From the NCBI GenBank assembly GCA_031772625.1, contig CM062818.1:1281900277-1281964276 (forward strand): DNA of 64,000 nt. The letters run 5' to 3'. Under the pieces are notes generated by a model, which was not told where the DNA came from, ran no database searches, and saw nothing but the letters and a program-made list of their open reading frames with translations. Shown piece after piece: positions 11,343 through 22,519 of this stretch. Source of the stretch: Pinus tabuliformis. Taxonomy: Eukaryota; Streptophyta; Pinopsida; Pinales; Pinaceae. Position 1 is the first letter of the stretch. Each line of letters starts with the position of its first letter. Both the position numbers and the translations under genes were made by a program.

Positions 11343-12142
11343 TGTTGGCTTTGTGGGTCCTGACCCAGGTTCAGAGTTAAGTGTGCCAAACAAATCCTTA
11401 CACTACTGGCCCTTTCGGAATCAATCCATGGATCGCGGACTGAAGTCTCACCTGAAGCAGTATGGGGGGATGCTAGAACCAAGTTTCTGCACCCAGATAT
11501 CAGCGTGATGTTGTTTTATGCCCTAAATCTGCCTTTGTTTATATCGATAGGCCCTTATGGCTTATCGATGGAACTCCCTTTAATCAACCTCTAGACCTCC
11601 GCGAAGATCTATGACTCACTTTTGCGGACCCTGAAAATGATAATTAGCTACTTACGTGCATCAATACATCATTATATCATAACCCATTATTCATCACAAC
11701 ATAAAATGCATTCATAACTAACAGAAGTAAAGAGGTAAACACAGGAATTTCTGCTATAATCTTCTTTATTGATACTCAATTAATGCTTACAGACTTAAGA
11801 CTTATCTACGCACTCAACTAAAGGGGTCTATGCACTCAGTTGCAAACTCTACTCTAGGCCTCTGCGCACACAGCTGTAGAGCCTTCTTTCTTACTCTCTT
11901 GCACTAACTCTCTAGACTTCTCCCATAGACCAAGTTCATTACTTCCTCCCTCTGTCTTAGACTCTCTAAGGCACACCTATTTATACAAAGCTAACTCAAG
12001 TTACATAAAAGAAGGTTAAAACCACTTTTGACTCTTTAATTATCTATGTGTTATGCGACCACAATTTGTGGAGACTTTACATCTTTATACAACAAAACAT
12101 GGGCTTTTGCCCAAAATTGACCCAAGGGACCCCATCCCAACA
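11343..12142 (-). repeat. 3' LTR of element B (left, 800 bp)
   Basis: It matches 33.48-34.33 kb: GAACCAAGTTT.TGCACCCA, TTTTATGCCCTAAATCTGCC, ACATAAAATGCATTCATAA, CCTATTTATACAA, and the shared end GACCCCATCCCAACA. The first 125 bases (11343-11467) have no counterpart in the right copy, and the right copy has about 120 extra bases in the middle. These indels indicate considerable age. Confidence 0.88.
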
Positions 12143-12152
12143 GGCCCCCAAC
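12143..12152 (-). promoter_or_regulatory. Polypurine tract of element B
   Basis: On the minus strand GTTGGGGGCC directly precedes the LTR start TGTTGGGATGGGG. This is the expected plus-strand primer position for a minus-oriented element. Confidence 0.65.
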
Positions 12153-12299
12153 ACAAAGATCTTGATTCGCCCTCAAGTCACTCGGCTGGCATAGAGATCT
12201 TACTGCGAGGATCTCCCAGCTCCACTTGTGCAACCTCTACTTTAGTCGCGCTCTGCGTGGTTTCCTTCTTGATATGTTCTACCAGCTTCTTTGTGGTTG

Positions 12300-15200
12300 G
12301 TCCTACTTAATCTTATGTTGTGTACTCTGCAAGTCTGCTAATTTTTCCTGAATATTGGTGGAGACTATGTAAGCCTCATCCAACTAGGGCCCAATCTGGC
12401 CTTAAGGACTGCCTCTTTCTTCTACGCTGCTTCCACCTGTGTAAGTAGCTGCTTAGCCTCTTGTAGCTTGGCAAGGTGTTGTGTTGTAGCAATGGTGCGT
12501 GCCATCGCCCTTACTTCGTTGTATTGTTGTTGTAGCTTGTGGACCTCTGTATTTAATACCTATAAGGTGGGATGTTCTTGCAGGGTTTTCACTACTTCCA
12601 TAGCTTGTTCGAACAAAGCAGTGCAGTCCACCATCGTGGCATCCACCGTAGCAAATCCATCCTTAAGAGAAGCTTTGTGTTGTTCCCTTACCTCTGGTGG
12701 GGTGGAAGGCTGTGACTTCAACTCTAGTTCTGTTATCTTCATATTCATCTTGAACTGAACTCTGGCCACCTCTACCATGGCATCACATACACTTGCAACA
12801 AGTTTTCTTATCTTGGATTCCAACAGTGCTTCCTTAGGGATATGTAATTCTGGCACTGTTCTGCATGCTTCTGGCACCATGGCCGCTATATGGGTGCTCT
12901 GTGCCTAGATGGTTTCTTTTTCCTTTAACACCTTTGTCTTTTCAGTGAACATCTGCTCATTGTTTATGTGATATTCACTGATTAGACTAAGCATGCACTG
13001 CTCTCGTGCTCTGAACTATGTTGTCACACCTGCTTGTAGCGTGTGAAGATACTCATTGGGGAGTGTGGCCAGGTTGTGGCCAATGTTCTTTAGATAACTT
13101 ACAATGACCTTGTCATCGGCCACCTCCATGCTCAATAATCTATTTGATAGTACGACTGCCCCAGAGATCCAGTGATCTGACCATCTCTGTTACCTGACTA
13201 GTCCCAAGTGCCAAGCTTATCTGTGGAGCACTTACCTGCCCTACGCTCACCTGGATCCTACTAACCTGGATATAGAGCTTGCACAAATCCTTGTAAATGG
13301 TACTTAGCACCTATTGTTGTTGTTCTTCGAACTGTTGAATCAGTTCCACTGTGGTATCACACACCTTATCTCCAATCTTGTCAAGGTCACCTTCTATTAG
13401 AGTGATCAGATCCAGTGATGGATTTATGGCCTTTGACTTCTTTCACATCCCCTCCTTTTACTAATCCTTGAATCTCTTTATCCGGAAGGGAGTGCTTTAT
13501 TCCTCCTGACCACCACCACCTTGTTTTGACTGTTCTTACCCCTCTGTCTGGGGCGAGGGAGACTTACCACTTCGTTCAGAGTTGCGCTCTTCTTTTTTGG
13601 CTTGTTGCTTTATAGCGCGCTCCTTTTCTAGCTAAGCCTTCTCCTCAGCCTCTTTCCTTCACTTCTCAACCAACTGCTAGACCACTTGCTTCGCTGCTTC
13701 CTTCTTTTTCTTCTTTGCGGACTTGCTGGTGCCTGCGGCGCGACCATATGGAGAATCCCAATCTATCGGCGAGCGCTTGATAGTTTCCTCAATGGTGTCA
13801 TTCGTGGCCAAGTAAGGTAGGGCAAACCATTTCTGTTGTGGATCCTTCCACGCCCTGATATATACATGGTGGAAGTCAGCTTTAAACTCTGTGTACTCAG
13901 AGACTTGGTCAAACATAGTTGGTGACAACCGTGGCTTCTAGTTGGTGGCCATGCGCAAGATCATCTCCATCAACACCCAGAAAACTTTGGTCTCTGTGAC
14001 CTGCGTGACATCTTTTGTGGCCCAAAGGGATGCAAATTGTGCTACCTCTAGCAATCTCTTGTCCACAGGAGGAAAGTGACTATCCTTCGAAAGTTCCCAA
14101 GCTATGAGCATGATGGAGAGAAAAAACCACATGTAGTGGAATGTTTTTCTCTCATCCTAAGCCTCACGATAGTTCACAAGGAACTCACTACAAAGGTAGC
14201 ATGACCAATTGAACTGCATGCCCTCTGTGCACTGTGCAACTAGCAAAATCACTGGCACTGGAACCTCATCCGCATGATATTTTCTCATGACTTTGTTGGC
14301 GAGGATTTGCATAGAAATTTTCACCGTGGGCTCGGTGATAGATGTGATAGAGTACCTACACAGCTTCTTCACTAGCTTGAATTTTTCCTTCACCTTCTCT
14401 GTGAAGTCGCGCTCACTCATATTTCCACCAAAATCTTTGGCTAGATTTAAGCTTGAGTGTGGCTATAGCATGATCCGATGGATCAACATATCAATGATTG
14501 GGATTGGTACGCTCAACCACAGACATCCATCATGCACCAAGGTCATAAATTGCTTGATAACAACGAGGTTGATGTTGGAGTGGTGGTAGTGGGGCACCCA
14601 CAACAAGTTCAGCAACCCTAACTGATTCACTCTAAGAATCCACTCCATAGGCTCCAACGTGGTGATACCTAATTCCTTATAAAATACCCTCTTCATGTAG
14701 TTCTTCATGGCAAGGTGGGAGAACCTATCGTGTTCCACCAAATCCCAATCCTTCATCTTTAAATGGGGAACTTGCGCCAAGCGTGGACCTTCAAATGTGA
14801 TGCTCTCTGGTAAGAGGGGTGTATGGATCAGAAATTTCTTTGCGTCTGGATCCTTCGTCATCTTCACTTTTCCCTTGTGAAGAGGGATATAATATGGCAA
14901 CATATAGGTAGGATCCACCCCTTGGTGTGTATATCCTTCATGCCCTCTTCAGCCTTCAAATCCACCACTTTCCCCTTATCCTTTACCAGTTGTTTTTCTT
15001 TCTTTTGGGCCTGGGTAGCAGCATTCTTCCTTTGTGACTCACACACTAACATTGGCTTCTTATGCTTATATTTCCTGGGTTTGGGGACTTCTCTCACCAG
15101 TGTAGGTTTCAGCCTAGGTGATATTGGCGCCGTAGGCACAGTAGCTGGAGATTCCATGCTCACAACCCTTGGAGAAGCTCCCTCAAAGGCAATAGTTCCT

Positions 15201-15346
15201 CCAGTGCTTATAGTTTCTCTGGGACTTGGTCCTAACATGATATCATGAATGAGTTTTCTATCTGATTCAGGAAATTTATCAAACACAGGGCTTGTGATCA
15301 AATCCTCAAAGAACTCACAATTCATGTGCAATAGACTACACAACAC
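12300..15346 (-). pseudogene. Extra ORF of element B between integrase and 3' LTR (function unknown)
   Basis: Long sense-strand reading in at least three frames. The first part, 15346-14864, contains FEDLITSPVFDK, a Pro/Ser/Thr-rich stretch and basic KPRKYKHKK. After a frameshift near 14.92 kb a single frame runs 14918-13677 with only three stops (about 14461, 14155 and 13936). This globular part includes YMKRVFYKELGI, WVPHYHH, CLWLSVPIPIIDML, YLCSEFLVNYREA and WFFLSIMLIAWELSK, and ends in basic KSAKKKKKEAAKQ. A coiled-coil-like tail follows (12880-12560 and on). I cannot name the family. The position matches the env-like or additional ORFs of Athila/Tat elements, but I see no signal peptide and no clear membrane anchor. 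The C-terminal end, near 12.3 kb, is uncertain. Confidence 0.7.
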
Positions 15347-15390
15347 ATAATTCTAAGGATGAAAAGTGTTTTCCGTTGGACGGCCAAGCA

Positions 15391-15401
15391 TAATTTATAG
15401 G
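15391..15401 (-). promoter_or_regulatory. TATA-like box upstream of the extra ORF of B
   Basis: On the minus strand CCTATAAATTA lies about 45-55 bases before the first ATG of the extra ORF (15346). It follows a stretch that looks unlike pol. It is a plausible core promoter, but TATA-like strings are common in A+T-rich DNA. Confidence 0.35.
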
Positions 15402-15763
15402 AAAATTTGAATTCAAATTCAACCGTTCGCCCCAAAATCCGCCCATAAATGTTGATTTGGCGGCAGATCTCCAAAGATTTCACTCCTAAATTCAGCCTTA
15501 AATGCCGCCCCCTCTTAACCGTCTCCTCGCATTCAAATCATGAACACTGGCTGTAATGGTCATTTTTTGGCTATGTTTTGCGATCTCTCTCCCTATAGTG
15601 CAACTCCCTTTGCACCTCTTTTGGTATTGTGATACCACCCCTTTTCATGCAGCCCCCCTGTCACGTAGCTCTACAAACCGAGTAGTGTAGTTTATAGTCC
15701 CATGCGCCCTTGCAGCTGCCTAGAGTGCTAAGATTGTGCTGCTGTCATGTAGTCATTGGGCTG
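15402..15763 (-). other. B spacer upstream of the extra ORF, up to the E junction
   Basis: It has relatively high G+C for this window (GCCGCC, GGGGGGC and CGGTT motifs) and is non-coding. The C-terminal half of the B integrase would be expected between here and E but is absent. It was probably lost in the deletion that also removed part of the left LTR of E. Confidence 0.5.
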
Positions 15764-16360
15764 GATCCCTCTAAGTTAACTTAGTGTTGGATCAAGAAAA
15801 AGCTCATTCTCATTATCAAAACAGAAAATTACATAGCAATGTTTTCCACAAGTCTGGAGCTCAAAAACAACTATTGTTTTTACAACAAAAAATCGAATCC
15901 TAATGAGGCTCTAGGCATCTTTATTTATACAACTGAAGTCTCCAACGACTTCCTTAAATCTAGGGAGGCTCAGCTCCCAAACTTGAGATGAACTAACTCT
16001 TTGACTATCACTTGCTCGGCTGCCTTTTGATCTTCATGACTTGGCTGCTTGTACTCCGAGCTGGTGTGATTGATGGAGGAATATTCGAATGAGGGAGGAG
16101 TAAATGAGGAGGATTTACCTCCTAAAATCTCTCTTCCTTGTCCCATTTGAGTTTCAACCCTTAATCTTGCCAAAATTCCATAATTTTCTCTCACAAACCA
16201 ACATTCAATGCACACTAGTCCACTAGGCATAATACCTCACTTTGACTCATCTCATTAAACAAAATATAATCAAAACATATAATAAATTGTAAAAAGAGTT
16301 GATTTGACTAAGCTAGGAGGTGAATTGGTCCATATAGTTACCCAATGATTGGGGTCATCA
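15764..16360 (-). repeat. 3' LTR of element E, truncated (about 600 bp)
   Basis: It matches only the last third of the right LTR (27.8-28.4 kb), beginning at CTAAGTTAACTTAGTGTTGG and ending GGGGTCATCA. The end by the polypurine tract is intact; the other end lacks about 1.46 kb. The matched part is very similar, including TCGAATCCTAATGAGGCTCT and TTGATGGAGGAATATTCGAA. Confidence 0.88.
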
Positions 16361-16372
16361 TCACCCCCTACT
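16361..16372 (-). promoter_or_regulatory. Polypurine tract of element E
   Basis: On the minus strand AGTAGGGGGTGA directly precedes LTR start TGATGACCCC. Confidence 0.7.
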
Positions 16373-16399
16373 GAAAGTGTTGCTCATCCTCTGAGCAAC

Positions 16400-18874
16400 T
16401 CAATCAATATTATTGTCTTTCATAGCTCTAGTGACCTCCCTGACATCCCATACTTCTGTTGTGGTTTCTACTTCTTGTGCATAGAATATTACCTTCCTTT
16501 CTATCTCCTCCCACAGATTTCTTTCTTCATCTTCCTTCCTTCCTTCTAACATCCCCAAGAGCAGTGGTGGACTGAGTCCTAAGCCAATCCAATTGACTTT
16601 GAGCCTTTGGATGGTTTGCTTGTACATGGGTGTCCTGTTCAGTGCTTCTCTCATTCTTTGAGGAGAATGGTACCCTTTGATTTTCAAAATGTATGGCAAA
16701 GTATTCCATCTCCTTTGTCAAGCTTGCATGTTTTCATCTCCTAACAGCCTGAATATATTTCCTCAAAATGAGTAATTACTTGATCTTGGGCTGCAAGATA
16801 CCTGGGTGCAAGTTGAGGATCATTTGCAATTAAATTATGTGTGCTGATGACAGCCATTGGATTTGACTGCTCAACTCTTATCATGAGAGGCTTTGTTTGT
16901 TCCCTTGCCAATATCTTCTTCATTTATGCAGCCCTTGCTTCCTCATGGTTCATCCATGATGCCAAAGCCATCAACTATAAATCCCTTAGCTTTGCATTAG
17001 GGTCCCATACATTCAGATCTGTCAAGGCCATGTTATGCAAGTAGAACTCAGACATCTTAGCCCTATCCTCCAATGTGCTTTGATCACAAAGATCAATGAA
17101 CTATCTATAATCCTGGAATGGAATAGTGCCTCTCTGTGTTAGGGTCTTGATTTGGAACTGCAACCACTATTCCTTAAGGTATAATGCATAGGACTTAGCT
17201 GGCATCCTACACTAGATTGCCTCTAAAGATAGACTGGCCATGGATGCCAATTGATTCTCTCTTTCTTTCAGTTGTCCTTTCAACCATGCATTTTATGCCT
17301 CCAACTAAGCTTTCATGCTGGCCTCTCTGTCCCTCAGGCTTCTTAGTTCTCTACCCATCTCTTTGAGCTTTTCCTCCATGTGACCTATGTCCTCCACTCC
17401 CTTGGACTTGGCATCTGCATCCATCTATTTTTTTGGCTCTTTCTTTCTCAAGCTCAAAGAATAATGGGATGGGGAATTTTTGTGGAATGACCCTACCTCC
17501 TTCAATGAATCTGTAGTAGGAGTCAAGGTTAGGTTGAGGACTAGGTTCCCTTGGCTCTGGGTCCTCCTTCCTTTTTTCTTACTGCATACTCCCTTCCTTA
17601 TCTAATTTTTGAGTTTTCTATAGGTTTAGCAGAGTTTCCTGTAGGATTCCTCTGCTTCCTGTAGGTCCTATTGTGTATCCTGTAGGATGTCTTTTCCCAT
17701 GGATGAGGCAGATCTAGTCACAGGCCTTCTCACATAAGTGATAGGAGACTTAGGGGAGGTTTGTCCTGAGGATCCTTCTCCTTGAGTTTTTATAAGAGGA
17801 TCCATCTTCTCCTACTGTTTAGGTGATTCTTCAATAACAATGGGAACCTTGGTGGGAGTTTGAGGTTTTCCCTGCCTTATCCTTGTAATTTTTCTTGTTC
17901 TAAAGTATAATGGGGTTTGCCTCTGTCTTTTACCTTTTTGTTTGTTAGGAGTGCTAAGGGCAGTGAGGGAAGTTGTTTCCTTTTTCTCAATGGGTTCTGA
18001 AGACACCTTGAGTGACTCCTCCTTGTCTTCTGCCTCCTCTTTTCCATTCCCCTTTTCATACTTGTTTTTCTCCTCTTCTTCTCCCTCTATATCCTCACCT
18101 TGTTCATCAGTTTCCTCCTTCGCATCTTCCTCTGTTTCTTCACCACTTTCCTTCTCTTTCTCTACCCCTTCTTCCTCATCTATTTCTTCTTCATCCCTCT
18201 CTACTTCTTCTTCATCTATTTCCATTTCCTCTTTATCCCTTTCACTGGCAGTAGGGCTTTTGTCATATGTGTGGGCTTTTATATCCTCCTCTGTCTGCAT
18301 GTCTCTGAAAATTTCCCATGTGATAGGAATTCTAAATTTTTGGAGGGAATCTTCTATGATGATTCTAAATAACCCATGATGGGCTAGCTGTTGGTAGTTT
18401 CCTTCCTGCACCTTCATGCTCATATCTATTAGTGGTTGCAGAAGGAAGTAGGGTATGTTGAGTTTGTGGTGAGGTGATGTATATACTCCAAACCTCAATT
18501 CTTCAAGAATCATAAAGTGGTATCCATATACCACAATATACCTACCTTCACATGATATGTATTTTATAAGGTGGTAGCTTATTTCATTCCAGGGGTATGG
18601 TAGGCTTGCTCTCCTCACTCCATTTTTGTCTTCCATGGCATCCTCTCCCTCTAAAAGGAAATTCTTCGTTGCAGTTTGATTATTTCCCGTGGCATGGGTC
18701 CTGGTTAATGGAATGAGGGAGAGAGTGAAATATATGGCCACTTCATCATCATACCCCCTCAATTTCTCAAAGTACCCCATCCAATTATGCCATGTGGATA
18801 TTTCTAGCACAGGAGGGTGTTAGTGAATCCTCACAGTGTTGATGGGATCCCTTCTATTAAACCCCCTCTGTCAT
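16400..18874 (-). pseudogene. Extra ORF of element E between integrase and 3' LTR (function unknown)
   Basis: It starts at an ATG at 18874 (MTEG), with one frameshift and one stop before the open 332-codon stretch 18810-17812. The N-terminal globular part has NRRDPINTVRI, WHNWMGYFEKLRGYDDEVA, PYPWNEISYHLIKYI and HHKLNIPYFLLQPL. A long Glu/Lys/Asp-rich stretch follows (about 18.23-18.0 kb), then a basic segment (KGKRQRQTPLYFRTRKITR). Downstream, in broken frames (17.45-16.4 kb), come coiled-coil repeats such as LKEMGRELRSLRDREASMKA. I do not recognise the family. It has the same position and plan as the extra ORF of B: globular, then charged, then coiled coil. No membrane segment or signal peptide is visible. 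Confidence 0.7.
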
Positions 18875-19084
18875 TTTTTCTGATGAGTGGAGAAGCAGAG
18901 ATATCTGATACAAAACTTTAATGAAGGAGGAAATTGAACTGAAATTTCTATGGATACAATTCCCCTATACTGCAATCAATTTCAACAAACTAGAATATTC
19001 TTGTTCCTTTCACTTGGAAAAATAGGAGGAAATGTAGAGCCTATCTCCTTACAATGTTTGATGTAGCCAACCCCTGTGTTTCCT

Positions 19085-19225
19085 CCTCTAAAATTTGTCA
19101 TTACCAATCCTGTAGACTGCCAGACTATATCCTATAGGATTCCTGTGGGATCCTGTAGGATTTTCTGTAGGATCATGTAGGCGGTCTTGCGCAGGAAAAA
19201 ATGAAGTTTTCCTCTCCTGTAGGTT
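19085..19225. repeat. Cluster of CCTGTAGGA-type short repeats
   Basis: Six or more copies of a degenerate near-palindromic decamer (CCTGTAGACT, CCTATAGGAT, CCTGTGGGAT, CCTGTAGGAT, TCTGTAGGAT, CCTGTAGGTT) within about 130 bases. Further copies occur at 17637-17690, 20205-20290 and 26955-26990, all within E. Confidence 0.8.
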
Positions 19226-20471
19226 GCTTGAGGATTGAGAGAGACTTTGATAGTGTGAGCATCAAGAATTTGAATGCATATATGCATGGGGATCAACGTT
19301 TATTTCCTCTTATGGTCGATTTGAGTGAGGTGGTGTGCTGGAGGCCGAGGTACGAATATCTATTTTTGGACCATTGGTCCCACTAACACATTATCTTTCC
19401 CCTCACCTCATAATCAACACCCACTTTGGGCATATGTAGTCTTAGCTGCTTTCGACCTCATCCTCCTTTTCTTTGACTTGACTGCTGCCACGTGTGTGAG
19501 GACTAACTGTTTTATCCTCATTGATTGAATGAAGGTAGCCAAGTTAACTGGCCACCTTTCACTTATAAACCAACTCGTTCACAATTTTTACATATTTTGA
19601 TTACATTATGCAAATGAGAGAGTGGAAGCGAGATACTTACCTATGGAAACAATACCTTGCTGCAGTTTGTTGAAGAAATGAGGTTTTTGTTGTGTGTTGG
19701 TTGCATGTGACTTCTCCTTCTTTTTTTTTGTCCTTTGATGATTTTCCTTGGTGTTCAAGTACCTGGTGTTGATGATGATGATGCTACTACTTCTCTGGAG
19801 GATCTTCTTCTACCTTTGGATCTTCATGCCTAAAACTTGCTGCAACCCATGATTTCTGTTTTGTGGGATAGGCTGCTACAAGATGTCCTATAGCTACTTC
19901 TCCCTTAAAAAATTTAATCATATTCTATTGTTGGGGCCTGAGGATGATGAGCATGGATAGAGAGGAGGTCTAGGTGTGTGAATGATGAAAAATAACCTTC
20001 AGGTGCTATCCCCTTTCTCTCTATCCCATCTTTTTTCTCTATGCTTTTTTCTTGAAAAATGTAATTTTTTTGAAAACTGATCTCTTTTTTTTTATGATGT
20101 ATGCAGGGGATAAAGGTGGAGAGAGGTATGGTAATGAGATGGTGATGTAGGAATTTATTTTCTAACATGGGCAGGTCATTTCCTTGCTCCAGAGTTACTT
20201 CCTTTAGGATTCCAAAGCGGTTGTAATTCCTACAGGATCAGCCTGTAGGTTTTTAGGGGATCCTATAGGTTTACAGGGAATCTTGTACAAAACCTAGAAC
20301 CCTTGAAAACTGAGGAAAATGAGTGAAAAAAATGAAAGGAATGGTGGAATGACGAAGGATATGACTGGAGAAATAAAAACATGGACTGAATAGGTCCCTT
20401 TTGATTCTCTGTTGCTGCTCTGATCATCCTCCTACTGACTTGCAAACAATATTTTCATGATTTTTCTTTTC

Positions 20472-20503
<32 letters not shown>

Positions 20504-20519
20504 CAACTAGTCTACCTCC

Positions 20520-20680
20520 AAGAGGTTTTCATCCTAGTTGCTTACCCTAGGAGCCTCAAGAGAGGTTTTCACCCAGAGATCTTTTTATTTCTCTCTTTTT
20601 TTTTTTACACCATTGGGCCACCTCAAGAGGTTTTCAACTCAATAGTGGGACTCAGGCACCTCATGGAGGTTTTCACCCAA
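20520..20680. repeat. Four short interspersed GAGGTTTTCA repeats
   Basis: GAGGTTTTCATCC, GAGGTTTTCACCC, GAGGTTTTCAACTC and GAGGTTTTCACCC alternate with CCTCA-containing spacers and T-rich runs. The block lies directly after the integrase C-terminus of E. Confidence 0.8.
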
Positions 20681-20701
20681 GTCTCCTTATTTTTTCTTTT
20701 C

Positions 20702-22080
20702 TCATTGGCTTGATGAGGTAGGAGTTGAGACTTTCTCCACCACCATCACTATTTTTTTGATACCATCAATGAACTCTTGCTTTGACAATGGTGTTTTGTA
20801 AACTTTCAATCTGTGCCCATTAACAAGTAAAGGAATGGCCTTTTCATCTACGATTCTGATCTGCACTGAACCATTATCATGACATTTCTCTATAACATAA
20901 GGCCCTAACCATCTAGTCCTTAACTTTCCCTTAAAGTCTTTATATCTGGAATCATATAACAAAGTCCAATCACCTTCTTGAAATTTCTTGTCCTTGATGT
21001 TCTTGTCATGCCAAATCTTCTTCTGAATTTGGGTTACCTCTGTGTGTAGGAGGGTCTTCATTCTCAACTCATATAACCCATTCAACTAGAGAAATCTCTC
21101 TTTTTGTGCATCGTTGAGATCTAGATCTTGTTGGCCTGCCATCCTCAATTTATTGTACTCAAATTCAATGGACATCAGGGCCTTTTTCCCATAGACCAAC
21201 TCATAGGGTGTGAATCTGGTGGTGGTCTTCCAGGTGGTATTATAGGCTTAGGTGGTCTCAACTAGTCTATCTGCCCAATATTTTTTATTGTTGCTAACTA
21301 ATTTGGTTAGAATTCTCTCCAGTGCTCTGTTGGTCACCTCCACTTGTCCATTAGCTTGTGGGTGATAAGGAGTGGAGGTTCTATGCTTAATCTTGTGTTG
21401 GCTTAACAAGTCTTCAATCATGTTGCAGGTAAATTGGTCGCCTTGATCAATGACTAGTTCTCTAGGGTACCCAAACTTCTAAAATACTTTCTCCCTTAAG
21501 AACTCAGCCACCTTCTCCTCTGTTGCTACCTCAATTGCCTTGGTTTTAACCCACTTAGTCAGATAGTCAGTGCACACAGTGATATATTTCTTTTGCTTGG
21601 AAGGAGGGTCTATAGGTCCAATGAAATTCATGGCCCACTTGTCAAATCGCTTGAAATTCACCTGAGGTTGTAGAGGAATTTTATCCCTTGGAGTAGGCTT
21701 TCCCATCCTTTGGCACTGATCACACGGACTAGTATATCTTTTCACATCCTGATGAAGAGTGGGCCAATAATAACCAACGTGTAACACCTTGAATGTTGTC
21801 CTCTTTGTTGCAAAGTGACCTCCACAAGGCCCATCATGACAGGTCAGAAGGATGTCAAAGACTTCCTCCTCCATGATACATGTTCTCATAATTTGATTTG
21901 GGCCTAGTTTGAAGAGGTTTCCCCCAATCCAAGTGAATGGGGCACTCTTCCTCACAATATTGCTTTTCTCTTTGGAGCACAAATTCAGTGGGAACTGTAC
22001 AGATACCAAATAGTTTGCTATGTCAGTAAACCATGGAGAGAGAACTGAAATGGCGAATAAGTGCTCATCCAGTAACTGAT
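20702..22080 (-). pseudogene. Integrase of element E
   Basis: Joins retrotransposon cDNA to chromosomal DNA. Zinc-binding HHCC region: CHDGPCGGHF and CDQCQRMGKPTPRD at about 21.85-21.69 kb. The first catalytic Asp is changed: WAMNFIGPI instead of WAMDF (about 21.63 kb), a GAT-to-AAT change. The second Asp (VIDQGDQF) and the Glu (NGQVEVTN) remain (21.46-21.35 kb). The C-terminal domain is long and basic: GDWTLLYDSRYKDFKGKLRTR, GPYVIEKCHDNGSVQI and NGHRLKVYK, ending at a stop at 20702. This C-terminal form is typical of the Tat/Athila group and has no chromodomain. Stops lie near 21.48, 21.25 and 21.09 kb. Confidence 0.9.
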
Positions 22081-22139
22081 CATCAACCATTCTTTCCTCA
22101 CCTACAGGAAAAGATAATCTGGACAAAGAACCTAAAACA

Positions 22140-22510
22140 ACATTTTCCTTGCTAGGATTATCAACAATAGTTAGATCAATCTGCTATAATAAAGGTAACC
22201 ATATAATAATCTAGGAATTCACATTAGATTTATTCATTAAATATTTAATTGCAACATGGTCAGTATGTACAAAAGTTTGATAACCTGTAATATAATGCCT
22301 AAATTTGTTCAATGAATGCACAACAGCTAAGAGCTCCTTTTCAGTCACTATGTAGTTCAGTTCGGCCTTTGACAAATTCTTACTGATAAAGTAAATGGCA
22401 TAAGGAATTTTTTCATCTATCTAGCCTAGGGCTTCTCCTATGGCTTTGTGTGAGGCATCAGCATGTATATGGAAAGGAAGGGGCCAATTTGGGCCTCAAA
22501 GAATCAGTGC
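22140..22510 (-). pseudogene. RNase H of element E
   Basis: It degrades the RNA strand of the RNA-DNA hybrid. The minus-strand reading gives HADASHKAIG, ELNYIVTEKELLAVVHSL and FVHTDHVAIKYLMN, containing the expected acidic residues D, E and D. In-frame stops follow EALG and NVNS. It joins directly to the reverse transcriptase upstream and to the integrase linker (LSRLSFPVGEER) downstream. Confidence 0.85.
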
Positions 22511-22519
22511 AGTGGTTAA

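Larger units (their letters stand above)
18880..20700 (-). other. Non-coding spacer of element E between pol and extra ORF
   Basis: No gene. It holds a pyrimidine-rich tract (about 20460-20502), four GAGGTTTTCA-type repeats (20523, 20562, 20624 and 20664 regions) and clusters of CCTGTAGGAT-type repeats. Short open frames here are not convincing. Confidence 0.6.

Noticed and set aside
16349-17044. Plus-strand ORFs in the E 3' region
   Set aside because: Antisense to the coiled-coil tail of the extra ORF; low-complexity and without motifs.
17942-18379. Plus-strand ORFs of 80-145 codons rich in Ser, Phe and Leu
   Set aside because: They are antisense shadows of the acidic low-complexity stretch in the extra ORF of element E.
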